From NCBI GenBank assembly GCA_017531765.1, contig JAFXKJ010000028.1, positions 1-49,159 of the forward strand: a DNA stretch of 49,159 nt, given 5' to 3'. Under the pieces are notes generated by a model that saw only the letters and a list, made by a program, of their open reading frames with translations, had not been told where the DNA came from and did not search any database. The translations under genes and the position numbers were made by a program. The stretch is from Clostridia bacterium (GTDB taxonomy: Bacteria; Bacillota; Clostridia; Oscillospirales; CAG-272). Shown piece after piece: positions 32,987 through 41,047 of the stretch; the first letter of the stretch is position 1; every line of letters begins with the position of its first letter.

Positions 32987-33369
32987 GTGCTGTACAGATC
33001 TGCGCTCTCGGAATTATCGCGGTGTTTGCCGTTATCTTAATGCGGGACAGCGGCGCACCCCATCCCGAAAGCATCGTAATAATACTCGCTATAATCGTGT
33101 TCTTCCGTGTTACGGACAGCATTTCGGATATTGTGGGTTTCATTTTCAGCATTTCCGAGGGGACAGGCGTTTCCGATTACGTGAAGCTGTTGGTAAAAGC
33201 CGCAGGGATAGCGTACATAGTTGATTTTGCCGCAGGACTGTGCAGAGACGCGGGAGAGGGCGGGGTAGCCGCATACGTTGAAATGGCGGGCAGATGTGAG
33301 ATAGTATTGCTTACTCTGCCCATAGCCCGTGAACTTCTTGAAATATCGTTTGGAATGTTGAATTTATGA
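32983..33369 (+). CDS. spoIIIAD: Stage III sporulation protein AD
   Basis: 128-residue SpoIIIAD: about four hydrophobic segments, with family sequence such as VKLLVKAAGIAYIVDFAAGL and CRDAGEGGVAAYVEMAGR in the second half. It works with AC and AE in the mother-cell membrane. It overlaps spoIIIAC and spoIIIAE by 4 bp each, indicating tight translational coupling. Confidence 0.94.
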   Translation: MSAVQICALGIIAVFAVILMRDSGAPHPESIVIILAIIVFFRVTDSISDIVGFIFSISEGTGVSDYVKLLVKAAGIAYIVDFAAGLCRDAGEGGVAAYVEMAGRCEIVLLTLPIARELLEISFGMLNL

Positions 33370-34511
33370 AGCTGTTTTTGAAATTTTGCGTTGCTTTTAC
33401 CCTTCTTTTCCTTATGGGTATGCCCGCAAGAGGGACTGAGTACGTTTTTGATGAATCCTCGGACACAGAGCTTTACCCCGCAGAGCAGATGGACTCTCTG
33501 TACGAAAGCTTGCCGCATGACGTGAAATCAGAGCTTGACGGGTACTTTTCGGCAAATGACGATGACTCGCGGACGGACAAACTGAAGGAAAAGCTGGATT
33601 TCGGTTATGTCATGGATTTTATGTGGAGCACGGTCACAAGTGTCATCCCGTCGTGGCTCGGCACTCTCGGGACTCTCCTTGCGGTGATCGTCATAGCCTC
33701 CATTGTGAAAAACACACTGACAAACTCAATGTCCGAAGACGTGAGCGCAAACATAACGTCGATGATATGCGCCGTTGCCGCAGGTGGAGTCGCACTGAAG
33801 TCCGCCGAGACTGCAAGAGTCTTTATATCATCTCTGTGCGGAGTTATGAACGCCATGATACCCGTGATGAGTGCGGTGATGCTGACGGGCGGCGGCATAA
33901 CTCAGGCAAGCGTGAACTCAGGCGCGCTTATGCTCTACATTACAACGGTACAAAACATAACGGATAAGCTTCTTGTGCCCGTAGCAGGCTCTATGTTCGC
34001 GCTGAGCACGTTTTCGGGGGTGTTCAAGGGTGTGAATATATCCTCGTTCATATCGGGCGTACAGAAGCTTCTGATGACTCTGTTCGGCTTTTCGCTGATG
34101 GTGTTTTCTTTTGTGCTTGGGATTCAGACCTCTCTTGCATCAAGCGCCGATTCCCTTGGAATGAAAACGGTGAGGTTTGCCGTGGGGTCCTACGTTCCTT
34201 TTGTCGGAGGAGCTGTATCTGAGGCGCTCAGTACGGTCACGGCGGGACTATCCCACATCAGGCACATGGCGGGGGCTGTGGGGGTGGTCATAATACTTCT
34301 CACCGTGCTTCCCACACTCATTAGTCTTCTGCTTAGTCGAATTACCCTGGTTATATGTAAAAGTGTTGCAGACACCCTTGAGTGCCACGAGGCAGCATCC
34401 CCCATTGACGATGCCCAAAAGGTGATCTCCCTCTTTTTGGCGTTCAGCGCTATGACGGGAGTGTTCTTTATCTTTGCTACGGTACTGTTTATGAATTCGG
34501 GACTGTATTAG
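33366..34511 (+). CDS. spoIIIAE: Stage III sporulation protein AE
   Basis: 381 residues: a cleavable-type signal sequence (LFLKFCVAFTLLFLMGMPAR), an extracytoplasmic segment (25-90), then about seven spans. Family phrases include IASIVKNTLTNSMSEDVSAN (near 113), ILTVLPTLISLLLSRITLV-like sequence (near 320) and the C-terminal SLFLAFSAMTGVFFIFATVL. It is the permease-like core of the SpoIIIA complex. It starts 4 bp inside spoIIIAD. Confidence 0.94.
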   Translation: MKLFLKFCVAFTLLFLMGMPARGTEYVFDESSDTELYPAEQMDSLYESLPHDVKSELDGYFSANDDDSRTDKLKEKLDFGYVMDFMWSTVTSVIPSWLGTLGTLLAVIVIASIVKNTLTNSMSEDVSANITSMICAVAAGGVALKSAETARVFISSLCGVMNAMIPVMSAVMLTGGGITQASVNSGALMLYITTVQNITDKLLVPVAGSMFALSTFSGVFKGVNISSFISGVQKLLMTLFGFSLMVFSFVLGIQTSLASSADSLGMKTVRFAVGSYVPFVGGAVSEALSTVTAGLSHIRHMAGAVGVVIILLTVLPTLISLLLSRITLVICKSVADTLECHEAASPIDDAQKVISLFLAFSAMTGVFFIFATVLFMNSGLY

Positions 34512-34520
34512 GAGGTTTAG

Positions 34521-35003
34521 TTGACGTCTTACATCAGAAACATAATAATTGTGGGTGTTGCAACGTCTCTTGCGCTGTCAGCCTTGCCCAAAAGCAGCTC
34601 TGCTACTGCAAAGTACGTAAAATACCTTGCGGCATTTTTGATACTTGTCACACTTCTGACCCCTCTGCGGGACTTTAAGGGAGATTTTGAAGCCGTACGG
34701 GAAACGCTGTCGGCAGACTATAGTGAAACAACTTTGCCTGAAAGCGGAAAAGCGGATGATCCCGTGGTGGAAAAGACCTGCGAGACCATCGCGAAATACA
34801 TACTGAGCGTTTGCAGTAACAAATTCGGCGTTGACACCGCAGACGCGAAGGTCAAAGTGATACTTGATGACAGCGACAAGGAAAACGTGGTAATAAAAGA
34901 GCTTCAGATATACACGAGAGAGAGGGACACGGAGCTGCTTTTGGAAATAGAAAAATATTTCAGTGAAATGCTTGACACGAACGTGTTTGCGTTCAGCTTT
35001 TGA
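34521..35003 (+). CDS. spoIIIAF: Stage III sporulation protein AF
   Basis: 160 residues: two N-terminal membrane segments (residues 5-55), then an extracytoplasmic ring-building-type domain ending EIEKYFSEMLDTNVFAFSF. In Bacillus SpoIIIAF this domain has the fold of secretion-system ring proteins. The start codon is TTG at 34521, well supported by GGAGG at 34511-34515. Nine-bp gaps separate it from AE and AG. Confidence 0.92.
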   Translation: MTSYIRNIIIVGVATSLALSALPKSSSATAKYVKYLAAFLILVTLLTPLRDFKGDFEAVRETLSADYSETTLPESGKADDPVVEKTCETIAKYILSVCSNKFGVDTADAKVKVILDDSDKENVVIKELQIYTRERDTELLLEIEKYFSEMLDTNVFAFSF

Positions 35004-35012
35004 GAGGAGAAA

Positions 35013-35516
35013 ATGGAAAAGGGTACTAAAAAGAAAATTTGGGACATATTAGGGAAAAAGCAGTTTTTTCTGCTTGTAATTTGCGCTGTTATAGGTACTG
35101 CTTTGATCCTTTTCCCATTCGGCGAAGAAACGTCGGGGGAGGAAGAAGGGGTAATGACAGTCAGCAGTTATACGGAAAAGCTTGAAGAGAGGGTTCGGGA
35201 GCTTTGTCTTGCGGTAGACGGGGTTGATGATGTAGAGGTGCTTCTCACTCTCGAATCGGGGAGCGAGTACGTGTATGCAGACAATATCAAAGAGGAGAGG
35301 GAAGACGGGAAGGCATGGAGCTATACATCGGATTATCTGATAGTCAACAACGGAAACGGTACGGAGGCTGTGCTCGTCACTGAAATATACCCGAAGATAC
35401 GTGGCGTGGCAATAGTGTGTAACGGCGGAGGAAGCGCGGCACTTCAGAAGAAGCTGACGGAGCTTTTGTCGGCGGCACTGGGAATTCCGTCAAGCAGAAT
35501 AAAAATTACGTCATGA
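35013..35516 (+). CDS. spoIIIAG: Stage III sporulation protein AG
   Basis: 167 residues: one N-terminal span (FFLLVICAVIGTALILFPF, about 15-33), a short Glu-rich linker, then a ring-building motif domain (VDGVDDVEVLLTLESGSEYV and KIRGVAIVCNGGGSAALQKK). SpoIIIAG forms the large multimeric ring between mother cell and forespore in Bacillus. ATG behind GAGGAG. Confidence 0.93.
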   Translation: MEKGTKKKIWDILGKKQFFLLVICAVIGTALILFPFGEETSGEEEGVMTVSSYTEKLEERVRELCLAVDGVDDVEVLLTLESGSEYVYADNIKEEREDGKAWSYTSDYLIVNNGNGTEAVLVTEIYPKIRGVAIVCNGGGSAALQKKLTELLSAALGIPSSRIKITS

Positions 35517-35585
35517 AGTCATAAAAGTCGGAAGCGAACATATCTATAGTAACGTAAGATAATCTAATTTAAGGAGCAGATCATT

Positions 35586-36206
35586 ATGAAAGAGAAGCTT
35601 ACAGCAATCATGACAAAGGTTAAGGAGTTTTTCATTAAGGTAAAGGATAAGGTAAAAAAGAAAGCAAACCCGAGAGTTATCGCCGGAACATGTGCCGTAT
35701 TCCTTGTGGGATGCGCGGTACTGCTGAATTTCGTACTGTTCCGCGACATTGGAAAATCAGAGGATGAGAGTGGGAAGAAGGATATGGCAGTGAACCTTTC
35801 TCAGATCACGGACGACGATATCAAGGATACTGTAGGTGCCATGAGCAGTGATGTGTCTGACGATTACTACGCTGCCGTATCTCTCGGCAAGCAGCAGGCA
35901 AGGGATGAAGCGGTGGAGGTACTTCTTGAAGTATCGGAAAACGAAAGTGCCGAGGCTGAAGCGAGAGAGTCGGCAATGGCGGGCATTAACCGAATAGCCC
36001 TTGATATTGAGAAAGAAAGTAAAATTGAGACGATGGTCATGGCAAAGGGCTTTGAAAAGTGTGTAGCTGTTATCAGCGGTGACAGCGCAAGCGTTATTGT
36101 AAGCAGTGACACTCTCACTCCGGGAGAGACAGCGCAGATCAGCGAGATCGTGTACGAAGCGGCGGGAATAGTGCCGTCTAACCTTAAGATAATCGAGAAA
36201 AAGTAA
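35586..36206 (+). CDS. spoIIIAH: Stage III sporulation protein AH
   Basis: 206 residues: a very basic cytosolic N-terminus (KVKDKVKKKANPR), one span (AGTCAVFLVGCAVLLNFVLF, about 40-60) and a C-terminal YscJ/FliF-like domain (about 95-206) with DDYYAAVSLGKQQARDEAVE and LTPGETAQISEIVYEAAGIV. In Bacillus it binds forespore SpoIIQ across the intermembrane space. ATG behind AAGGAG. The 69-bp gap before it is the largest in the operon; no terminator is seen there. Confidence 0.94.
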   Translation: MKEKLTAIMTKVKEFFIKVKDKVKKKANPRVIAGTCAVFLVGCAVLLNFVLFRDIGKSEDESGKKDMAVNLSQITDDDIKDTVGAMSSDVSDDYYAAVSLGKQQARDEAVEVLLEVSENESAEAEARESAMAGINRIALDIEKESKIETMVMAKGFEKCVAVISGDSASVIVSSDTLTPGETAQISEIVYEAAGIVPSNLKIIEKK

Positions 36207-36213
36207 TACATAA

Positions 36214-36256
36214 ACCTCCGAGAATTTGGTTAAACTAAAATCAAATTCTCGGAGGT
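36214..36256 (+). promoter_or_regulatory. 15-bp stem-loop sequestering the spoVAC Shine-Dalgarno
   Basis: ACCTCCGAGAATTTG (36214-36228) pairs perfectly with 36242-36256, loop of 13 nt. The right arm ends in GGAGGT, the ribosome binding site of spoVAC, whose ATG is 8 nt further. As drawn, the ribosome binding site is fully base-paired. Confidence 0.75.
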
Positions 36257-36264
36257 AATTGTAA

Positions 36265-36708
36265 ATGAACACAGATAACAAAACTTACAAAAAATATGCT
36301 GAGGCGCGGGCGAAAAAATCACCCGTGTTTAAGGACTGTATGTTGGCGTTTTTCGTGGGCGGTGCCATATGTACCCTCGGTCACGGACTAAAAAAGCTTT
36401 ACTTGCTTACTGACGTCTCCGACGATAACGCGGGAATGCTCGCCTCCGTTACGCTGATCTTTTTGGCGATACTCGTAACGGGACTTGGAAAATTCGATGA
36501 CATTGCAAAGCACGCGGGGGCGGGAACACTTGTGCCAATCACAGGCTTTGCCAACGCGGTGTCCTCCTGCGCCATAGACAACAAATCCGAGGGCTTTATT
36601 CTTGGTGTCGGTGCGAAGATATTTACTATAGCAGGTCCCGTCATCCTCTACGGCATCTCCGCGGGAGTTGTGTACGGCGTGGTGTATTGGGTCGTGACGT
36701 TGTTATAA
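36265..36708 (+). CDS. spoVAC: Stage V sporulation protein AC
   Basis: 147 residues, four to five hydrophobic segments. Family phrases: SPVFKDCMLAFFVGGAICTL (19-38), GKFDDIAKHAGAGTLVPITG (near 73-92), GFANAVSSCAIDNKSEGFIL (near 92-111). In Bacillus SpoVAC is an inner spore-membrane channel for Ca-dipicolinate and osmolyte release in germination, expressed in the forespore by sigma-G. Here it follows spoIIIAH by 58 bp, although spoVAD and spoVAE lie about 7 kb away on the other strand. Start ATG with GGAGGT hidden in the preceding stem. Confidence 0.93.
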   Translation: MNTDNKTYKKYAEARAKKSPVFKDCMLAFFVGGAICTLGHGLKKLYLLTDVSDDNAGMLASVTLIFLAILVTGLGKFDDIAKHAGAGTLVPITGFANAVSSCAIDNKSEGFILGVGAKIFTIAGPVILYGISAGVVYGVVYWVVTLL

Positions 36709-36721
36709 GTAATAAAGTAAT

Positions 36722-36747
36722 AAGGGGCGTTTTATACAGCCCCTTTT
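36722..36747 (+). terminator. Terminator after spoVAC
   Basis: 7-bp stem AAGGGGC (36722-36728) with GCCCCTT (36739-36745), followed by a short T-run. Confidence 0.6.
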
Positions 36748-36813
36748 CGGTATTTCAAAAGTGACTTTTACTTCATTTTTTCATTACGAATTGAAGTATT
36801 TTTTTGCTAATTA

Positions 36814-36842
36814 TTGAAATATTACAGATTTTGTGCTATAAT
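36814..36842 (+). promoter_or_regulatory. Sigma-A promoter for the aquaporin gene
   Basis: TTGAAA (36814-36819), 17-bp spacer, TATAAT (36837-36842) with an extended TGC, about 40 bp before the ATG. Confidence 0.75.
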
Positions 36843-36886
36843 AATCATAGCGAAGTCCCAAATTTAATTTTTAGGAGGAATCGTTT

Positions 36887-37555
36887 ATGAATTTACTCAA
36901 AAAATGTACGGCTGAATTCATTGGCACCTTCGTGCTTGTGTTCTTTGCCTGCGGAACTGCAGCTGTTGTCGGATGCTCGGCTGAAAACGGAACCGGCTAT
37001 TTGCTGACTGCACTTGCCTTTGGCCTTGTAATTGTTGCTATGGCATACTCTATCGGTAATGTATCCGGATGCCATATTAATCCTGCAGTGTCCATCGCTA
37101 TGCTTGTCAGCGGCAAGATGTCCGTTAAGGATTTTATCGGCTACCTGATTGCTCAGTTTGTCGGTGCTACTGCCGGTGCTGCCGCACTGATGGCTTTTGT
37201 CGGCAAGGAAAGCGGACTTGGTGCCAACGCTCTTTATGAGGGTAACATCGGTCTGTCTCTGCTTATTGAAGTTATTCTGACCTTCGTGTTCGTTATCGCT
37301 ATTCTCGGTGTAACCTCTAAGAAGGAAAACGGTGCTGTAGCCGGTATTGTCATCGGTCTGACCCTGACTCTCGTACATATCCTCGGTATCTCCTTCACAG
37401 GAACTTCCGTTAACCCTGCGCGTAGCTTTGGTCCTGCGCTTTTCGTAGGCGGTGAAGCTCTTGCGAATGTATGGGTGTTCTTGGTTGCTCCGCTTGTGGG
37501 CGGCATCCTTGCAGCACTTGTGTATAAGTTCCTTGACAGCAAGAAAGCTGAGTAA
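36887..37555 (+). CDS. aqpZ: Aquaporin (MIP family), AqpZ-like
   Basis: 222 residues with six spans and two half-helices carrying both NPA motifs: SGCHINPAVS (near 62) and TSVNPARSFGPA (near 176). The selectivity-filter His (LVHILGISF, near 165) and the Arg after the second NPA are those of water-selective channels, whereas glycerol facilitators have Gly and an Asp after the second NPA. Fast water movement is the likely job; gas or small-solute transport cannot be excluded. ATG behind AGGAGG. Single gene with its own promoter. Confidence 0.92.
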   Translation: MNLLKKCTAEFIGTFVLVFFACGTAAVVGCSAENGTGYLLTALAFGLVIVAMAYSIGNVSGCHINPAVSIAMLVSGKMSVKDFIGYLIAQFVGATAGAAALMAFVGKESGLGANALYEGNIGLSLLIEVILTFVFVIAILGVTSKKENGAVAGIVIGLTLTLVHILGISFTGTSVNPARSFGPALFVGGEALANVWVFLVAPLVGGILAALVYKFLDSKKAE

Positions 37556-37673
37556 GTAGTATTGGTTAGAGAATAACATATTCCATATGTTCGGAGTAAT
37601 GTGCCCCCTGTCAAGCAGACAGATCAAAAAACAAAAAATGTTAATTGAATAAGATTTCATTATTTTACCCGTG

Positions 37674-37746
37674 TTGATATATAATCCCCTTAGAGTAGAC
37701 ACTCAAAAACATAGTTTTTGAGAATACTTTAAGGGGATTATATCAA
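37674..37746. repeat. 73-bp near-perfect palindrome (MITE-like or paired IS ends)
   Basis: TTGATATATAATCCCCTT (37674-37691) faces AAGGGGATTATATCAA (37731-37746), and the inner CTCAAAAAC (37702-37710) faces GTTTTTGAG (37714-37722). The arms differ by two small bulges and three mismatches. The left arm includes AGTAGACACT, which resembles IS3-family-type ends. No transposase is nearby. The surrounding 37556-37927 holds no convincing gene; the element lies between convergent aquaporin and deacetylase genes, so it could also serve as a terminator. Confidence 0.6.
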
Positions 37747-37927
37747 TTTATAAAAGAGTGTGTTTTACTATTGTCTGTTGTACTCTCAATATCAATTTCA
37801 AACAGTTATCCGTATTTTTGGGGTAGTCATACGGCACACTCCACGGTATTTTATTATGTCACACCGTCGTTTCAGTGAGATAACTTTTTTGTTGAAAAAG
37901 TTTCAGAGTATCGAAAAATCAAACTCC

Positions 37928-38779
37928 TCACAGCCTCAAGGTCTCGCCCGGCTCAACGGAGTAAAGTCTTCCGTCAACGTCAAACCAAATGGTATAAAGC
38001 GTGGGATTATATATCATCGTTCCGTCCGCGCTGTAGCTGAGGGACTCATACGCTTTTACGTATTCGCAGATCTCGATATTTGTCGCGTACCAAATGTCAC
38101 TTTTCCCCGAAAGTTTTTGGCAGACAGCCTCCAGATGATCCCAGTTATCGTTATCGTCAAACTCGCTTGTGTGACCCCACAGGAAAAAGAGCCTCGGGAG
38201 TCTGTTTGCGATATAGAACTCATCTATATTCATAGAGGTGAATTCATCGATATATTCCATGATTTCGGGGTTGTCGTGATGTACCGAGGGCATCCATTTG
38301 TGAAAGTCACTCGGAAGCAGGAATTTGTTGTTGTCCTCTCCAGCACATCTTGCGTAGGAAACGTCAACTTCACGTAAAATGTTTTTTACTCTCTCGTACG
38401 TATCGGAATGTGTATAGCTGTTTGGGGATGTGTCTGGATACGCAAAGCCTTTAATTATGGTGCCAAACGTCTTTTCAAGAGTGAGTCTGCAGTCAAGAAG
38501 CTCACGGATACCCTCGATAGGGCGAATTTTTATCTGGGATCTGTGATCGTACCCGTGGTTTGCAACCTCATGACCGCGGCCGAGGATCTCGCTTTTGATA
38601 TAATCAACGGTGAGCCTTGACTCGTCTTCAACAAGTGAGCCCAGCAGATTAAAGGTGCATTTCAGACCGTAGCGGGTGATTATATCGTTAAATTTCATGT
38701 CGGCTGTGTTTCCGTCGTCGTAGCTTAAGGTTACCGCCTTGGGTTTGCCGCCGGGGAATCGTAAAAATTGATATAACAT
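37928..38779 (-). CDS. Polysaccharide deacetylase-like protein (CE4/NodB fold)
   Basis: 283 residues without a signal peptide. NodB motifs: AVTLSYDDGNTAD (motif 1, catalytic and metal Asp, near 18), GHEVANHGYDHRS (motif 2, two metal His, near 70), KGFAYPDTSPN (motif 3 region, near 110) and LFFLWGHTSEFD (near 198). It removes acetyl groups from a glycan, or acts on another N-acyl substrate; being cytosolic, an intracellular sugar derivative is possible. The C-terminal 50 residues form an extra beta-rich piece (TIWFDVDGRLYSVEPGETLR). ATG behind GGAG, own promoter. Confidence 0.85.
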   Translation of the reverse strand: MLYQFLRFPGGKPKAVTLSYDDGNTADMKFNDIITRYGLKCTFNLLGSLVEDESRLTVDYIKSEILGRGHEVANHGYDHRSQIKIRPIEGIRELLDCRLTLEKTFGTIIKGFAYPDTSPNSYTHSDTYERVKNILREVDVSYARCAGEDNNKFLLPSDFHKWMPSVHHDNPEIMEYIDEFTSMNIDEFYIANRLPRLFFLWGHTSEFDDNDNWDHLEAVCQKLSGKSDIWYATNIEICEYVKAYESLSYSADGTMIYNPTLYTIWFDVDGRLYSVEPGETLRL

Positions 38780-38817
38780 ATGATTTACTCCGATTTTATT
38801 TGTTGTATTCTGCTTTA

Positions 38818-38846
38818 ATTATACTTTGACATCATTTGGTTGTAAA
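38818..38846 (-). promoter_or_regulatory. Sigma-A promoter for the deacetylase-like gene
   Basis: Minus strand: TTTACA (38846-38841), 17-bp spacer, TATAAT (38823-38818). The remaining 38847-39019 holds an 8-T run (about 38928-38935) and nothing else I can assign. Confidence 0.7.
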
Positions 38847-39019
38847 TAGATTTGTTGTTAAAAGCATAGTTGACATAGTTCCTGCACCCCGCAATTACAA
38901 CACTTTTAATCAGACTTATACCCTTTAATTTTTTTTGGAGCTTAGTGCGACAGCCACTTTTCGCTCAACTTCCGTTGACTAAATATCAATAACAGTCGTG
39001 TAATTACCCTACCGTGACG

Positions 39020-40459
39020 TTAAACGCACGCGTGGACACACATTCCCTCGGAAACGGGAATGCTCACGCGGCTGACGATATAACCAAGTCGGGTGAATAC
39101 CTCCGCAGGTACTGCCTCACCGTTGACGTTTACAGTGTTATGCTCGCCAACGAATTCAGCCTGCCAGGTCACAGTCTCACCGCTGTTGTTTGTGAATTCA
39201 GTTTCACCTCTGCCAACGTGCTTTACGGATATATTGCATCCGATCATAGCCTGATCTTTGAGGGTAAGCGTCTCAACCTCTGCGGGAAGTCTTGAGAACG
39301 TGGTGATCGTTCCCTCGGGGACGTTTTGAACGATTCCCATGAGAGTTTCAGTGATGTGACCGATCATGGTGTACGATACCTCGGGATAGTACCCGTTGTT
39401 GCCCTGACTCGGGCCTACGTGATGCACGTCTCGCTGATCCTGCAGATATTTCATCCACTTCCAGCCTTCCTCAACTCTGTCGTAATTGAAGAACACCTCG
39501 GGAAGATACGTGTATGCCTCAATATTAACAGCCGCGGTGGGGAAACCGATGCCGTAACCTAACTTTTCAGAGATGTGCTCAAGGTATCTGTCGCATCTCT
39601 CACCGGGATTTGCAAGCATCTTAAGAGGAATGAACCAGCTTGTCTCAAGACCGAATTCATTTATCCTTGTTTCGCCGTCGGTTAAAACCGCACATACGTA
39701 CGGGCCGTCGGGATCATCGGGATGGATACTCCACTCTTCGTTGAAGTAACGGCGCAGCTCAGCAGCCTTTGCTTCCCATTCTGCGGCGCCTTCATTGTCA
39801 CCTCTCGCGCGGAGAAGTCCCGCATATGCAAGTGTTGCACGGTACTGACAGCCAATCTCGTCACCCGTCTCAAGAGGCTCGTACTTAGGTCCCTCGTTGT
39901 ATGTACAAAGCTCACCGAAAATATCCGATCCGATTCCCTCGGGGATTCCGTTTCCGTTCTTGTCACGTGTGGTGATAAAGTCGGTCATAGTATTTCGGCA
40001 GAAGTCGAAAATATCGTCGCCAAGGTATCTCTTGTCTCCCGTTTTGCAGTAGAGTCTGTAAGCAAGCTCAACAAGCTCAAACTGTGCGGGGATCTCACGG
40101 ATGAAATCTGTGTCACTGCGGTAATCAAGGTCATAAACACTGCCGTCAAAGTTCAGCGCCCATATCGCATAGCCGCCTCTTTCCTTAGTTGCTGAGGTTG
40201 CGAATGCCTGAAGCATACAGTAGTTTTCCTCATTGAGTCCGAGGAAGAATGCACCAGTTGTCTGATGAACGTAGTCGCGGATGTAGAACGCAGTGCGCGT
40301 GCGGTAACCCGCCCAGTAAGAGGGGATGTAGTGGTTGTCTTTACCTCTGCCGTCGTTGCAGGGACCGTATTTTCCCGTTGTGACGTAGCTTCTTGCCATT
40401 TTTTCAGCCCATTCATACGCTTCTGTAAGTCTGGGACAGCTGCTCTCGATAATTGCCAT
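39020..40459 (-). CDS. Six-hairpin glycosidase-like protein
   Basis: 479 residues, mostly helical, with Trp- and Tyr-rich stretches typical of (alpha/alpha)6-barrel glycosidases: YWAGYRTRTAFYIRDYVHQT (near 48-67), FDGSVYDLDYRSDTDFIREI (near 105-125), the EIGCQYRATLAYAGLLRARG region (near 200) and EVSYTMIGHITETLMGI (near 370). The last 100 residues form a beta-sandwich-like tail. No signal peptide, so the substrate is probably an imported oligosaccharide. Distant resemblance to the GH63/GH78/GH15 clan is by eye only; the exact family and catalytic acids are not assigned. ATG behind AAAGGAC. Confidence 0.65.
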   Translation of the reverse strand: MAIIESSCPRLTEAYEWAEKMARSYVTTGKYGPCNDGRGKDNHYIPSYWAGYRTRTAFYIRDYVHQTTGAFFLGLNEENYCMLQAFATSATKERGGYAIWALNFDGSVYDLDYRSDTDFIREIPAQFELVELAYRLYCKTGDKRYLGDDIFDFCRNTMTDFITTRDKNGNGIPEGIGSDIFGELCTYNEGPKYEPLETGDEIGCQYRATLAYAGLLRARGDNEGAAEWEAKAAELRRYFNEEWSIHPDDPDGPYVCAVLTDGETRINEFGLETSWFIPLKMLANPGERCDRYLEHISEKLGYGIGFPTAAVNIEAYTYLPEVFFNYDRVEEGWKWMKYLQDQRDVHHVGPSQGNNGYYPEVSYTMIGHITETLMGIVQNVPEGTITTFSRLPAEVETLTLKDQAMIGCNISVKHVGRGETEFTNNSGETVTWQAEFVGEHNTVNVNGEAVPAEVFTRLGYIVSRVSIPVSEGMCVHACV

Positions 40460-40507
40460 TTTAATGTCCTTTCTTAGATGTTTTTTGCTTATTTTATAAA
40501 TATCGTT

Positions 40508-41032
40508 TTATTTAGGTCCGAGGAGACGGCATGATCTTTTTGCATAAACGATCGTACCATAGTTGTCGTTGCTGTCATAAATACTGCCGCCCCAGACCAC
40601 CATACCGTCTTTAAGCTTGATATGCGGTCTTCTCAAACTGTCGATCACCTCAAAATTTCCCGTATACATAATGTAATCTTTTTTGATGTAATCACACCAG
40701 CCGGGAATAACACATAAAAACATATCAGCGAGGGCTAAACCGACACACAAAGTCAAAATTATGATACTTGTGATAAAGTCACTTCTGCCTCTTTTTCTCT
40801 GGCGCTTGTACTTGCGTTCAAGCTTCTCAAGCTTCTTTTTAGCGTTCTCATCACAGACGGCTTTTTCTTTTAGCCTTTTTAGGTGACGGATTTTTTTTTT
40901 GTCACGTCCCGTAAAAAGAACGTAACAGTAAAATATTGTTACTGTTATGACTATTAGTGCAAGTAAAGTCATAACTATGGTCTGAGCCAATAATCTAAAC
41001 TCGGATATTTCGATTCCGTTAAAGGTTTTCAT
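40508..41032 (-). CDS. Two-span membrane protein with coiled-coil linker, unknown
   Basis: 174 residues, not recognised. Span 1 is at about 14-40 (VMTLLALIVITVTIFYCYVL), then a very basic helical linker (KKKIRHLKRLKEK to KYKRQRKRGR, about 45-82), span 2 at about 88-110, and a C-terminal domain of 60 residues with KLKDGMVVWGGSIYDSNDNY. The basic linker would lie in the cytosol with both termini outside. It sits 15 nt after the serine dehydratase stop, with GAGGG before its ATG, so it may be co-transcribed with it. Confidence 0.65.
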   Translation of the reverse strand: MKTFNGIEISEFRLLAQTIVMTLLALIVITVTIFYCYVLFTGRDKKKIRHLKRLKEKAVCDENAKKKLEKLERKYKRQRKRGRSDFITSIIILTLCVGLALADMFLCVIPGWCDYIKKDYIMYTGNFEVIDSLRRPHIKLKDGMVVWGGSIYDSNDNYGTIVYAKRSCRLLGPK

Positions 41033-41047
41033 GCTTCAAAACCCTCA

